Source: PALSA-1336 sp964592725
Lineage (GTDB): Bacteria; Patescibacteriota; Doudnabacteria; UBA920
Assembly: GCA_964592725.1 (NCBI GenBank)
Contig: CAZQFQ010000025.1
Location: 1-20,955 of the forward strand
Direction: 5' to 3'
DNA length: 20,955 nt
Positions 4,944 to 11,224 of this stretch are shown here, piece by piece. Positions within the stretch are counted from its first letter, which is position 1; every line of letters starts with the position of its first letter. The notes beneath the pieces were generated by a model that saw nothing but the letters and a program-made list of their open reading frames with translations, was not told the origin of the DNA and did no database searches. The translations under genes were made by a program, and so were the position numbers.

Positions 4944-6026
4944 TTAAAATCCAATCAATTCCGGTTCAAATTTTAGCTCAATTTCGGTTTTGGTCAGAAC
5001 GGTTTGCCTGACTTGATTAGCTAAACTTAAAATATCCTTAGCGCTCGCGGTTCCCGTTTGGTTAACAATTACCAATGGTTGATTCTGATTTATAGCCGCT
5101 CCCCCGCTTTGTAAATTTTTTAGGCCGCACAACTCGATTAAAAACGCGGCGGGTATTTTGGTTTGACCGTTATCGGAAAATTTCTTCTTCTCAAGATTTA
5201 TTGCCGATTCCTGGCCGAATTCCAGTGCTACTTGATCTTTTAGCTTATGATAATCATCGTCGCCCAAAACCGGATTCTTGAAAAAAGACCCCGCGTTGCC
5301 TTTTTTTGCCTCAACCGGAAAAGGAAACTTTGTGTCCCTAATTTCAGTTACTGCCTGTCGAATTTCATCAAGCGACGGATTTTTGCCTTCAAACCTGGTC
5401 TTTAAATCACGATACTCTAAATTCGACCTTGCTGATTTGGAAAGCTTAAAAGTTATATCAAAAATAATATATTTGCCTTTAGCGTTGGAATTAAAAATAC
5501 TTTGGCGGTAAGCAAAACCGCAATCGTTATTTTGCAAACTTTGGATATTGTGCGTGGCAACATTAAAAACGGTTACCGACTCAATAACGTTTCTCGCCTC
5601 CTGCCCGTAAGCGCCCACGTTTTGCACGGCAATCGCGCCGGTAGACCCCGGGATATGCGATAAATTCTCAATCCCCCACCAGTTATTTTTTACCGCGAAC
5701 TTAACCACCTCGTCCCAAACCTCGCCGGAAGCCACTTTGAGCAATACGGCTTTTTCCCCCCCTATTTTAGGGGAAGCCGGGGGGGTAATTATTTCAATCC
5801 CCTTGTTAACCACTTTAATAACCAACCCATCAAACCCTTCATCGCTCACCAAAATGTTGCTCCCGCCGCCAAGAACAAAAGTTTTTAACTTATGATTTTG
5901 TGCAAACTCATAAGCTTCCAGAGCGTCAAACTGATTCTCCACAACGCAAAAATATCTGGCCGGTCCGCCAATTTTAAAGGTTGTATATGGGGCTAAAGGG
6001 ACATTTTCTTTAATTTGCATATTCAT
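4944..6026 (-). CDS. murB: UDP-N-acetylenolpyruvoylglucosamine reductase
   Basis: Cytosolic FAD enzyme that reduces UDP-GlcNAc-enolpyruvate to UDP-MurNAc, the second committed step of peptidoglycan precursor synthesis. FAD-binding motifs LGGGSNILVSDEGFDGLVI (from residue 52) and IPGSTGAIAVQNVGAYG (125-141), the YRQSIF motif, the GNAGSFFKNP segment with the catalytic serine, and a glutamate in the terminal FEPELIGF are all present. At 360 aa it is complete. Residues 80-91 (TPPASPKIGG) are encoded by a palindromic repeat and interrupt an otherwise normal N-terminal domain. The ATG at 6026 and an ATG two codons on are both possible; neither has a ribosome-binding site. Confidence 0.95.
   Translation of the reverse strand: MNMQIKENVPLAPYTTFKIGGPARYFCVVENQFDALEAYEFAQNHKLKTFVLGGGSNILVSDEGFDGLVIKVVNKGIEIITPPASPKIGGEKAVLLKVASGEVWDEVVKFAVKNNWWGIENLSHIPGSTGAIAVQNVGAYGQEARNVIESVTVFNVATHNIQSLQNNDCGFAYRQSIFNSNAKGKYIIFDITFKLSKSARSNLEYRDLKTRFEGKNPSLDEIRQAVTEIRDTKFPFPVEAKKGNAGSFFKNPVLGDDDYHKLKDQVALEFGQESAINLEKKKFSDNGQTKIPAAFLIELCGLKNLQSGGAAINQNQPLVIVNQTGTASAKDILSLANQVRQTVLTKTEIELKFEPELIGF
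5755..5787. repeat. In-frame palindromic repeat inside murB
   Basis: A C-run/G-run palindrome around CCCCTATTTTAGGGG encodes residues about 80-91 of MurB. A low-complexity Pro/Gly insertion here is not expected in the family, and the core resembles the other in-gene palindromes in this window. Confidence 0.6.
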
Positions 6027-6083
6027 TTTTAATTCAAACTTCGCTTATTTAAGTACCATTCTTTTATTTATGGCGTTATATTA

Positions 6084-6112
6084 TTGACAGGCCCTCGCAT
6101 TGAGTATAAAAT
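6084..6112 (+). promoter_or_regulatory. Sigma70-type promoter of the candidate small RNA
   Basis: TTGACA (6084-6089), 17 nt, TAAAAT (6107-6112), within TATAAAAT. Start expected at 6118-6121. No plus-strand coding gene follows. Confidence 0.75.
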
Positions 6113-6118
6113 ATAAAT

Positions 6119-6213
6119 ACATACGAGGCTCTGGCGACAAATCTCCGTGCGAGAAAGCTGTAAAAAGCTAGCCAGAAACCGGGCCACCCGAAAGGGTGGT
6201 TATTTTTATTTTT
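6119..6213 (+). ncRNA. Candidate structured small RNA, about 95 nt
   Basis: Between the promoter and a strong terminator the RNA can fold as a three-way junction. The closing stem is TCTGGC (6130-6135) with GCCAGA (6171-6176). Two hairpins lie inside it: TCTC-cgtgc-GAGA (6142-6154) and AGCT-gtaaaa-AGCT (6156-6169). After a short linker the terminator hairpin follows. There is no plausible ORF. It is not a tRNA, 4.5S RNA, 6S RNA or any riboswitch class I can recognise. Its 3' half is antisense to the last codons of the convergent DUF3800 gene, so it could act in cis on that mRNA, in trans, or by binding a protein. Confidence 0.6.
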
Positions 6214-6719
6214 ACTATTTCATACAACTCTCTTGCTTTAATATTGTCTTTTTCACTAGCGGATCTTACCAAGCCGGCAAAAGCGTCCGCAACTCTTAAC
6301 CCGGGAAAAGCAAGGTCGTTTCCCATTCTAATTTTCGACACAGAAACATGATGTTCTCGCAAAACCTTTTTTAATCTTAAAACATACCTTATCGGCTTCT
6401 TGCCGTCAATAATTATATTTTGCACCTTTCTTTCTGTTAACAACTGCCGAACAGCTGATTCAAAAATATCTTCCGAAAAAGGATTCTGTACCAATATGGC
6501 CTTAACCGTAAAAGCTTCCTTGAGTAAACTTAAAAAAAATGCGCGTCTTATTTTCCAGTTATATTTACTCCAGTGGAAAACGGGTATGTTTAAAATCGAC
6601 TCCTGAACACAAACCGCCTGATTTAGCCTCTCAATGTCATTTACCATAACATAAACCAAAGCCACAGACGAGAGCCCGTCTTTTTTTTGGATTCCCGATT
6701 CATCAATAAATATTAACAT
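6168..6719 (-). CDS. DUF3800 domain protein
   Basis: 183 aa with the DUF3800 signature: MLIFIDESG at the N terminus, a central acidic/basic segment ending NIIIDGKKPI, and the C-terminal ADAFAGLVRSASE motif. The family has an RNase H-like fold with conserved Asp/Glu residues and is suspected to be a nuclease; its function is not established, and members often occur in mobile or defence contexts. The start at 6719 is 9 nt after the stop of the upstream patatin gene, with GGAAG in between, so the two are probably co-transcribed. The last codons overlap the terminator hairpin of the small RNA on the other strand. Confidence 0.82.
   Translation of the reverse strand: MLIFIDESGIQKKDGLSSVALVYVMVNDIERLNQAVCVQESILNIPVFHWSKYNWKIRRAFFLSLLKEAFTVKAILVQNPFSEDIFESAVRQLLTERKVQNIIIDGKKPIRYVLRLKKVLREHHVSVSKIRMGNDLAFPGLRVADAFAGLVRSASEKDNIKARELYEIVKIKITTLSGGPVSG
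6183..6213 (+). terminator. Rho-independent terminator of the small RNA
   Basis: CCACCC-gaaa-GGGTGG (6184-6199) followed by TTATTTTTATTTTT. The U-run exists only on the plus strand, showing that it ends plus-strand transcription. It lies inside the 3' end of the minus-strand DUF3800 gene. Confidence 0.85.
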
Positions 6720-6728
6720 AATAAAACA

Positions 6729-7586
6729 TTATCTTCCATTTGTATGCTCATACTTCAATAAAAATTTTTTGGCTGCCAATTCACCCATTGCAATAGTTTT
6801 TTTCATTTCATTTACACCTCCGCGCAACCAGGTCACCGGCAGCTGTTTTTTTGGCCTGATGACATAATAATTACCGTTTTTTTCAATATCTTCAAATATG
6901 CTGTTTTCCAAATGTGGCCTGTTGGCGATAAGTTTTTTCTCAGCTAAATTTTTTCCCATTACCCACGAGGCAATTTTGTGGGCGGTTTTGCTGAATCTAT
7001 ATCCTTTGGGATCTACCATTAAAACCCAGACCTCGTCCACTTTTAATTTTTTGACGAAATCTACGGACGGCTGGGAAGTTAGGCCGCCGTCGTAATATTT
7101 TTTTCCGTCCACTTTTTTTGGCCCGGAGAAAAAAGGCATAGCTGATGTTGCCAGCAATACGCTGATTGGGTTCTTTTTCCTGTTCAAATGGACAAACCTC
7201 GGCTTTAAGGTTTTTGGATTGCTTAAAGTTATAAATATTTGCGGTTTGGCGCTCTTAAAATAATCCGTATTTAAAGGTTCCAGCTTGGTAATTATTTTTT
7301 CCACATAAGGCAAATCTAATACCGGTTTAATTCCGCGGAGTTTAAAAAGCTTGTTTGGCAAGTGTTTGTTCCAAATTCTCATCCCTTCTTCCATTTGGCC
7401 GGTGGTGTAATACGAAATATTAAAAGCCCCGGCCGAAGTGCCAATAAGGTAATCAAAAAAATCCGCCTTAATGCCATTTTTATAAAAACCCGCGAGTATC
7501 CCGGCAACAAAAGCCCCTGCCAACCCGCCGCCGTCGCAAACCAAAGCTCTTTTTTTCTTCAAAATTTTTGTTGATTTTTTTAACAT
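6729..7586 (-). CDS. Patatin-like phospholipase (patatin 1)
   Basis: 285-aa patatin-domain serine acyl hydrolase, expected to cleave acyl chains from phospholipids with a Ser-Asp dyad. Visible are the oxyanion-hole motif CDGGGLAGAF (17-26), the nucleophile elbow IGTSAGAF with Ser51, and the DGG motif with Asp166 (YYDGGLTSQP). The layout resembles the bacterial YjjU-type group. A perfect TATAAT at 7592-7597 ends 5 nt before the ATG, implying a leaderless transcript, and this -10 overlaps the -10 of the divergent plus-strand gene. It is the first of three patatin-domain genes within 4.5 kb. No signal peptide is seen, so it is probably cytoplasmic or peripheral. Confidence 0.9.
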   Translation of the reverse strand: MLKKSTKILKKKRALVCDGGGLAGAFVAGILAGFYKNGIKADFFDYLIGTSAGAFNISYYTTGQMEEGMRIWNKHLPNKLFKLRGIKPVLDLPYVEKIITKLEPLNTDYFKSAKPQIFITLSNPKTLKPRFVHLNRKKNPISVLLATSAMPFFSGPKKVDGKKYYDGGLTSQPSVDFVKKLKVDEVWVLMVDPKGYRFSKTAHKIASWVMGKNLAEKKLIANRPHLENSIFEDIEKNGNYYVIRPKKQLPVTWLRGGVNEMKKTIAMGELAAKKFLLKYEHTNGR

Positions 7587-7599
7587 AAGTGATTATACT
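7571..7599 (+). promoter_or_regulatory. Promoter for the small membrane protein, overlapping a divergent -10
   Basis: Plus strand TTGATT (7571-7576), 17 nt, TATACT (7594-7599). On the opposite strand TATAAT occupies 7597-7592, so the two -10 elements share bases (GATTATACTG). Confidence 0.65.
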
Positions 7600-7620
7600 G
7601 TTTTAACAAAGGAGTGAACT

Positions 7621-7803
7621 ATGATGCATTGGCTATTGGCCGTGCCGGTGATAATGCTTGGGTTGGCTGTGGCTTACTCCCTAGCGGGGCTAGCAATAAG
7701 TCGCGTGATTCTGCGCGGCGACCAGACCGACTCAAGGCTGATTTTTATTATCGCGTGGCCATCGCTTTTGAAAAAATCCCGGAGGGATAAAGTCTTGTGC
7801 TAA
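7621..7803 (+). CDS. Small membrane protein, 60 aa
   Basis: Unrecognised. AAAGGAG (7608-7614) lies 6 nt before ATGATG. One hydrophobic segment spans residues 4-30 (WLLAVPVIMLGLAVAYSLAG and beyond), followed by an RVILRGDQTDSR stretch, a second short apolar run (LIFIIAWPSLL) and a basic tail KKSRRDK. By the positive-inside rule the C terminus would be cytoplasmic if there is a single membrane span. It has its own promoter and terminator and faces the surrounding minus-strand genes, so it is an independent unit. The clean expression signals make it a real gene despite its size. Confidence 0.75.
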   Translation: MMHWLLAVPVIMLGLAVAYSLAGLAISRVILRGDQTDSRLIFIIAWPSLLKKSRRDKVLC

Positions 7804-7812
7804 CCCCCTCAC

Positions 7813-7847
7813 AGGTGGCCGCTCCCCGGCCACTTCTTTTTTTATTT
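7813..7847 (+). terminator. Rho-independent terminator of the small membrane protein gene
   Basis: GTGGCCG-ctccc-CGGCCAC (7815-7833) followed by TTCTTTTTTTATTT. Its T-run overlaps the 3' end of the convergent patatin 2 gene. Confidence 0.9.
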
Positions 7848-8678
7848 GTTTGATTCAAACAAAGTTATTCCGCTTTTTAGCCCAAACAAAGACTTAACTT
7901 TCTTTCCAATTCGTCTTGAGGCTTGCTTGAGAACTTCAGGATTGTTTTCAAAACGGCTAAGCCGCCAGGCCTTTTTGGGGTAAATATTCAAAAATCTTGA
8001 ATGATTTAAACTTTTGAAATGTTTCTTTATATATTCAAATTGAGAATATTGGTTATAAATTACTACTATGTCGGTAGCATTTGTTTGTGTAACATAATCT
8101 AAGTGCTCAACCATCCGATTGTCAAACCAGATTGGGTCTTCGTATTTGTTACGGCCTAATTTTATCTTACCAGGGGACAAAAAAGGCACGGACGCGGCGG
8201 CGCGAACTAAATCAAAAAATTTGGATTTGCCTAATTGATGGACTTCAACATACTCTTCTTTCTTTTTATCAGTATTGGCAAGACGGACATAAAGCTTGGT
8301 TTTCTGTTTTAAAAGATTTGATACATTAATTGGTTTTTTATATTTTAAAATATCAACAAGCTTTTCGATGTCAATCATCTTCCAAATCCGTTCGGGTTTA
8401 AAAAAATTATCGCGGCAAAGGTCTTCATAATAAACGCTTGTGTTCCTGTAGCCGTCTCCAGATAAAAAACTGCAGGCATTATGGAAACCTGAAGAAATTG
8501 TATAAATGGAGTCAAATGAGTTTTGATAACCCATCTCAACAAGAGCCAGCATCGCACCCGCGCTATAAGCCCCGGTCATAAACCCGCCAAAATTTACCAT
8601 TACAATTTTCCTGCCATCATTAATAGGAACTTTTTTGTTTTTTCTAGCCTTGATGTACTTTATTACAGGATGAATCAT
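7842..8678 (-). CDS. Patatin-fold protein with degenerate active site (patatin 2)
   Basis: 278 aa. The order of patatin elements is intact: GGFMTGAYSAGAML in the place of the oxyanion loop, a nucleophile region at 58-70 (IYTISSGFHNACS), and a later segment WFDNRMVEH in the place of DG[GA]. Aligned without gaps to patatin 1 (LIGTSAGAFN), the GxSxG motif becomes SSGFH, the catalytic serine position holds glycine, and the Asp motif is DNR. Unless a shifted serine (62 or 63) takes over, the protein is probably inactive and may bind lipid or partner proteins. The start at 8678 overlaps the TGA of the upstream Mur ligase gene as ATGA, so the two are translationally coupled. Confidence 0.75.
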   Translation of the reverse strand: MIHPVIKYIKARKNKKVPINDGRKIVMVNFGGFMTGAYSAGAMLALVEMGYQNSFDSIYTISSGFHNACSFLSGDGYRNTSVYYEDLCRDNFFKPERIWKMIDIEKLVDILKYKKPINVSNLLKQKTKLYVRLANTDKKKEEYVEVHQLGKSKFFDLVRAAASVPFLSPGKIKLGRNKYEDPIWFDNRMVEHLDYVTQTNATDIVVIYNQYSQFEYIKKHFKSLNHSRFLNIYPKKAWRLSRFENNPEVLKQASRRIGKKVKSLFGLKSGITLFESNK

Positions 8679-10177
8679 AAAGCTTCTTTTAATTCATAAG
8701 CCAAACGGTTGAAACTGCCCACGGCCATGACGATGATGATGTCGCCGAGGCGGGATTCGGATTTGATAATATTGAGGGCTTGGGATTTAGAGTGGACTAA
8801 TCTAACATTACTCCCACCTCCCCTAACCCCTCCTCGGGCAGGAGGGGAATTCCTTATTGCGTCAACGACTTCTTGCGAGGTGATTGTAGCGTCGGAGGCT
8901 TTTTCGCGCGCAGGATAGATATCGGAAATTAAAACTTCATCGGCCGCGGCAAAAGATTTGGCAAGCTCGGGTAGCGTCGCTTTGGTTCGGGAAAAAGTGT
9001 GGGGCTCAAAGATGGCCCAGAGTTTACCCTCACCCCTAACCCCTCTCCCAGAGGGAGAGGGGGAACCAAAATACCTCAATCTAGCAGCTTCGAGGGTTTC
9101 GCGGACGGCGGTGGGGTGATGGGCGTAGTCGTCTATTATAGTAATCCCATTTTTAACGCCAACAAGCTCAAAGCGCCTTTTTACGCCTTGATAGGTAAGT
9201 AAGTCAAGGGCTATTTGGTCCTGGGCAAAGCCTAGCGATCGCAAGGTCGCGATTGCCGCCAAAGCGTTATAAACATTTATTTTACCCGGCAGTTGAATTT
9301 TATACTGCTCGGTTTGACCAAGCAACTGGCTGGAAACGGATTTTGAAAATTTATTTATAATTTCAAGGGTGGTGTGTTCCGCGCCATACTGGATTTGGTC
9401 GATTTGAAAATCCGCCTCATTATCAACCGCAAAACTTACATTGCTGACGTTGGACTCGTTAACCAGTTTGGCTAACGTCGCGTCATCGGCATTATAAACA
9501 ATCAGCCCGTCTTCGGGCATTTTTTCTATGAGCAGGCGAAATTCCTGCTCCAGAGCCTCGATGTTCGGAAAAAGGTCCGGGTGATCATACTCCAGGTTTG
9601 TCAGCACTAAAATGTCAGGATGATAATACTGAAACTTCGGCGTTGGGTCGTCAAATTCCTCTTTATATTCGTCGCCTTCAAACACAAAATAATGCCCGTC
9701 GCCCAAATAAAAATTGGATTGATAATTTTGGAGCACCGCGCCGGCCATAAACGAACTGTTGTCAAGATTTTTAAATAAGTGGCCGATTAATCCTGTCGTT
9801 GTAGACTTGCCGTGCGTGCCGGCCACCACCACGCGTAATTTTCCTTTGGCCAGATGATATAAAAGTTCCGCAAAACCACAATGTGGCAGATTATTATCGT
9901 AAACATATTTTACTTCCGGATTTTCCAAAGTCTCCCCGGCCGACAAAATAAATAAATCCGCGGCCGATGATTTTGCCTGATCCTGATTATATCCAAGAAA
10001 ATATTCTATTTTGGATTTTTCCAAAACGTCTTTGGCCGGGGAATAAACTTCTTTGCTGTCGGAACCGGCCACGTCAAAACCCGACTCTTTGGCAATGCTC
10101 GCCGCCGCCGACATCGCAATGCCGCCAATGCCGATGAAATATATTTTTTGGATGCCGTCTAAATTTGTAATAGTCAT
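8675..10177 (-). CDS. murC: Mur ligase: UDP-N-acetylmuramate--L-alanine ligase (MurC), Mpl-like in part
   Basis: 500-aa ATP-dependent amide ligase of peptidoglycan precursor synthesis. The N-terminal Rossmann motif IYFIGIGGIAMSA is typical of MurC/Mpl; the P-loop is GTHGKSTTTG (120-129). The central EGDEY (167-171), DDPTPKFQYYHP and TNLEYDHPDLF resemble Mpl (which has EADEYD), while DDYAHHPTAVRET, FEPHTFSRTK and DIYPAREK are MurC-like. MurC is preferred because a second Mur ligase with a MurC role is not visible here, but Mpl-like activity is possible. Residues 372-384 and 442-455 are encoded by two palindromic repeats placed in loops of the C-terminal domain; the flanking motifs stay in frame. 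No ribosome-binding site at the ATG. Confidence 0.88.
   Translation of the reverse strand: MTITNLDGIQKIYFIGIGGIAMSAAASIAKESGFDVAGSDSKEVYSPAKDVLEKSKIEYFLGYNQDQAKSSAADLFILSAGETLENPEVKYVYDNNLPHCGFAELLYHLAKGKLRVVVAGTHGKSTTTGLIGHLFKNLDNSSFMAGAVLQNYQSNFYLGDGHYFVFEGDEYKEEFDDPTPKFQYYHPDILVLTNLEYDHPDLFPNIEALEQEFRLLIEKMPEDGLIVYNADDATLAKLVNESNVSNVSFAVDNEADFQIDQIQYGAEHTTLEIINKFSKSVSSQLLGQTEQYKIQLPGKINVYNALAAIATLRSLGFAQDQIALDLLTYQGVKRRFELVGVKNGITIIDDYAHHPTAVRETLEAARLRYFGSPSPSGRGVRGEGKLWAIFEPHTFSRTKATLPELAKSFAAADEVLISDIYPAREKASDATITSQEVVDAIRNSPPARGGVRGGGSNVRLVHSKSQALNIIKSESRLGDIIIVMAVGSFNRLAYELKEAL
8813..8853. repeat. In-frame palindromic repeat in murC (AGGAGGGG family)
   Basis: Stem CCCCTCCT / AGGAGGGG (8827-8834 with 8840-8847), preceded by CTCCCCTAA and followed by AATTCC. 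The same architecture, with AATTGG, is found at 15979-16014 in a glycosyltransferase gene. It encodes the Pro/Gly/Arg-rich stretch SPPARGGVRGGG. Confidence 0.8.
9027..9062. repeat. In-frame 36-nt palindromic repeat in murC, identical to the secA leader repeat
   Basis: Stem CCCCTCTCCC / GGGAGAGGGG (9040-9049 with 9053-9062). All 36 nt match 1975-2010 in inverted orientation. It encodes SPSPSGRGVRGEG between AARLRYF and KLWAIFEPH, a position where Mur ligases have only a short turn. Confidence 0.9.
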
Positions 10178-10204
10178 TTTCTATAGAAACACTTTTTAGT
10201 TGTA

Positions 10205-10320
10205 AAAAAAGAAATAGAGAGAAATTTCCTTATTAAGTCTGTGTAAGAAATTAAGAAATTGGGGGCGGCTGTGTCCTTAATTTCAACCTATTTCATAATT
10301 TCCCAATTTCTTTTTCTCTA
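10205..10320. repeat. Degenerate inverted repeat of GAAATT words
   Basis: An AAAAAGAAATAGAGAG...AGAAATTGGG arm at 10205-10264 faces CCTTAATTTC...CCCAATTTCTTTTTCTC at 10275-10318. The right arm encodes the last residues of patatin 3 (KKKLGNYEIG), and the left arm lies before the murC start. Confidence 0.6.
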
Positions 10321-11224
10321 TTAATTCGTTAATTTTCGGCACATATTCTTCGGCGACCTTTCGGCCCATTTCATAATAATATTTCACGGATTCCTGGGTG
10401 AAGTCGCTTTGCTTGAGCCTTGGAAGATTTGGATATATTACCAAATCGCAAACCTCTTCGGCTTCGTTATTTTTTTGGTTGGCTTTTATGGCCAAATCCA
10501 TGCTTTTGCCCACAACCTGAAAAAAATTCGGCTGGCGTTCAAAATCTTCATCTTCCATTTTAAACAAACCGTCAAACAAGGATTCAAGTTCCTCTATAAA
10601 TAAAACTCTTTTTATAAAATTATAAATCTTCTTCGCGGTGATTTGGCTGTCCAGAAAAATATGTTTTGTGCCGCGCATGTGCACGCCAATGGTAATGTCC
10701 ATATTGGCCTGGCGCAGAAAATCGCCCGGCACCATGGTTAAAAGGCCGCCGTCAACCAAAGTCTTGCCGCCCCACTTAACTGGATCAAAAACTCCCGGTA
10801 TGGTGCAGGAAATTCGGGCCGCGCGCGCAATATCTCCCATGCACAGCAAAACCTTTTCGCCGTTTTCAATATCAACTGCCACAAACCCCATAAGCGGACG
10901 GACTTCCTCAAAAGTCAGGCCTTTGGTAAAATTCCTGATTTCCTCCTCCAATAAATCGATGGAAAAAAATCCGCCTTTGCCTTTGTTCCTGGCAAAATAC
11001 GTTTTTAGAGTTTCGCGATCTAGACCAAAAACCTTTTCTTTAAACTCCGGCAAAGTGCCGCAGGCAAAAGCCAAAGCCGCGAGGCAGCCGCCGCTACAGG
11101 CCGTAATGTAATTCAGTTTGATGTTTTTTTCGCTTAAAACTTCCAAAAAACCAATGTAAAAAGAACTGCGATTTCCGCCGCCGCTTAGTGCCAGCCCAAT
11201 TGTGGGTTTTGTTTCTTTTTCCAT
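10283..11224 (-). CDS. Patatin-like phospholipase (patatin 3)
   Basis: 313-aa patatin-domain acyl hydrolase. The oxyanion loop LALSGGGNRSSFYIGFLEVL is at 11-30, the nucleophile elbow TACSGGCLAA has Ser44 with Ala in place of the first Gly of GxSxG, and the Asp motif is LVDGGLL with Asp158. The C-terminal third is charged and helical and ends in a tail (KKKLGNYEIG) encoded by a palindromic repeat. The ATG shares its A with the TAA of murG (TAATG), so the two are translationally coupled. The pairing of a lipase with MurG suggests a task in envelope lipid handling; the substrate is unknown. Confidence 0.9.
   Translation of the reverse strand: MEKETKPTIGLALSGGGNRSSFYIGFLEVLSEKNIKLNYITACSGGCLAALAFACGTLPEFKEKVFGLDRETLKTYFARNKGKGGFFSIDLLEEEIRNFTKGLTFEEVRPLMGFVAVDIENGEKVLLCMGDIARAARISCTIPGVFDPVKWGGKTLVDGGLLTMVPGDFLRQANMDITIGVHMRGTKHIFLDSQITAKKIYNFIKRVLFIEELESLFDGLFKMEDEDFERQPNFFQVVGKSMDLAIKANQKNNEAEEVCDLVIYPNLPRLKQSDFTQESVKYYYEMGRKVAEEYVPKINELIEKKKLGNYEIG

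Noticed and set aside
6729..11224. Patatins plus DUF3800 as a CBASS-like defence system
   Set aside because: No nucleotidyl cyclase or other CBASS partner is present, and two patatin genes are coupled to mur genes.
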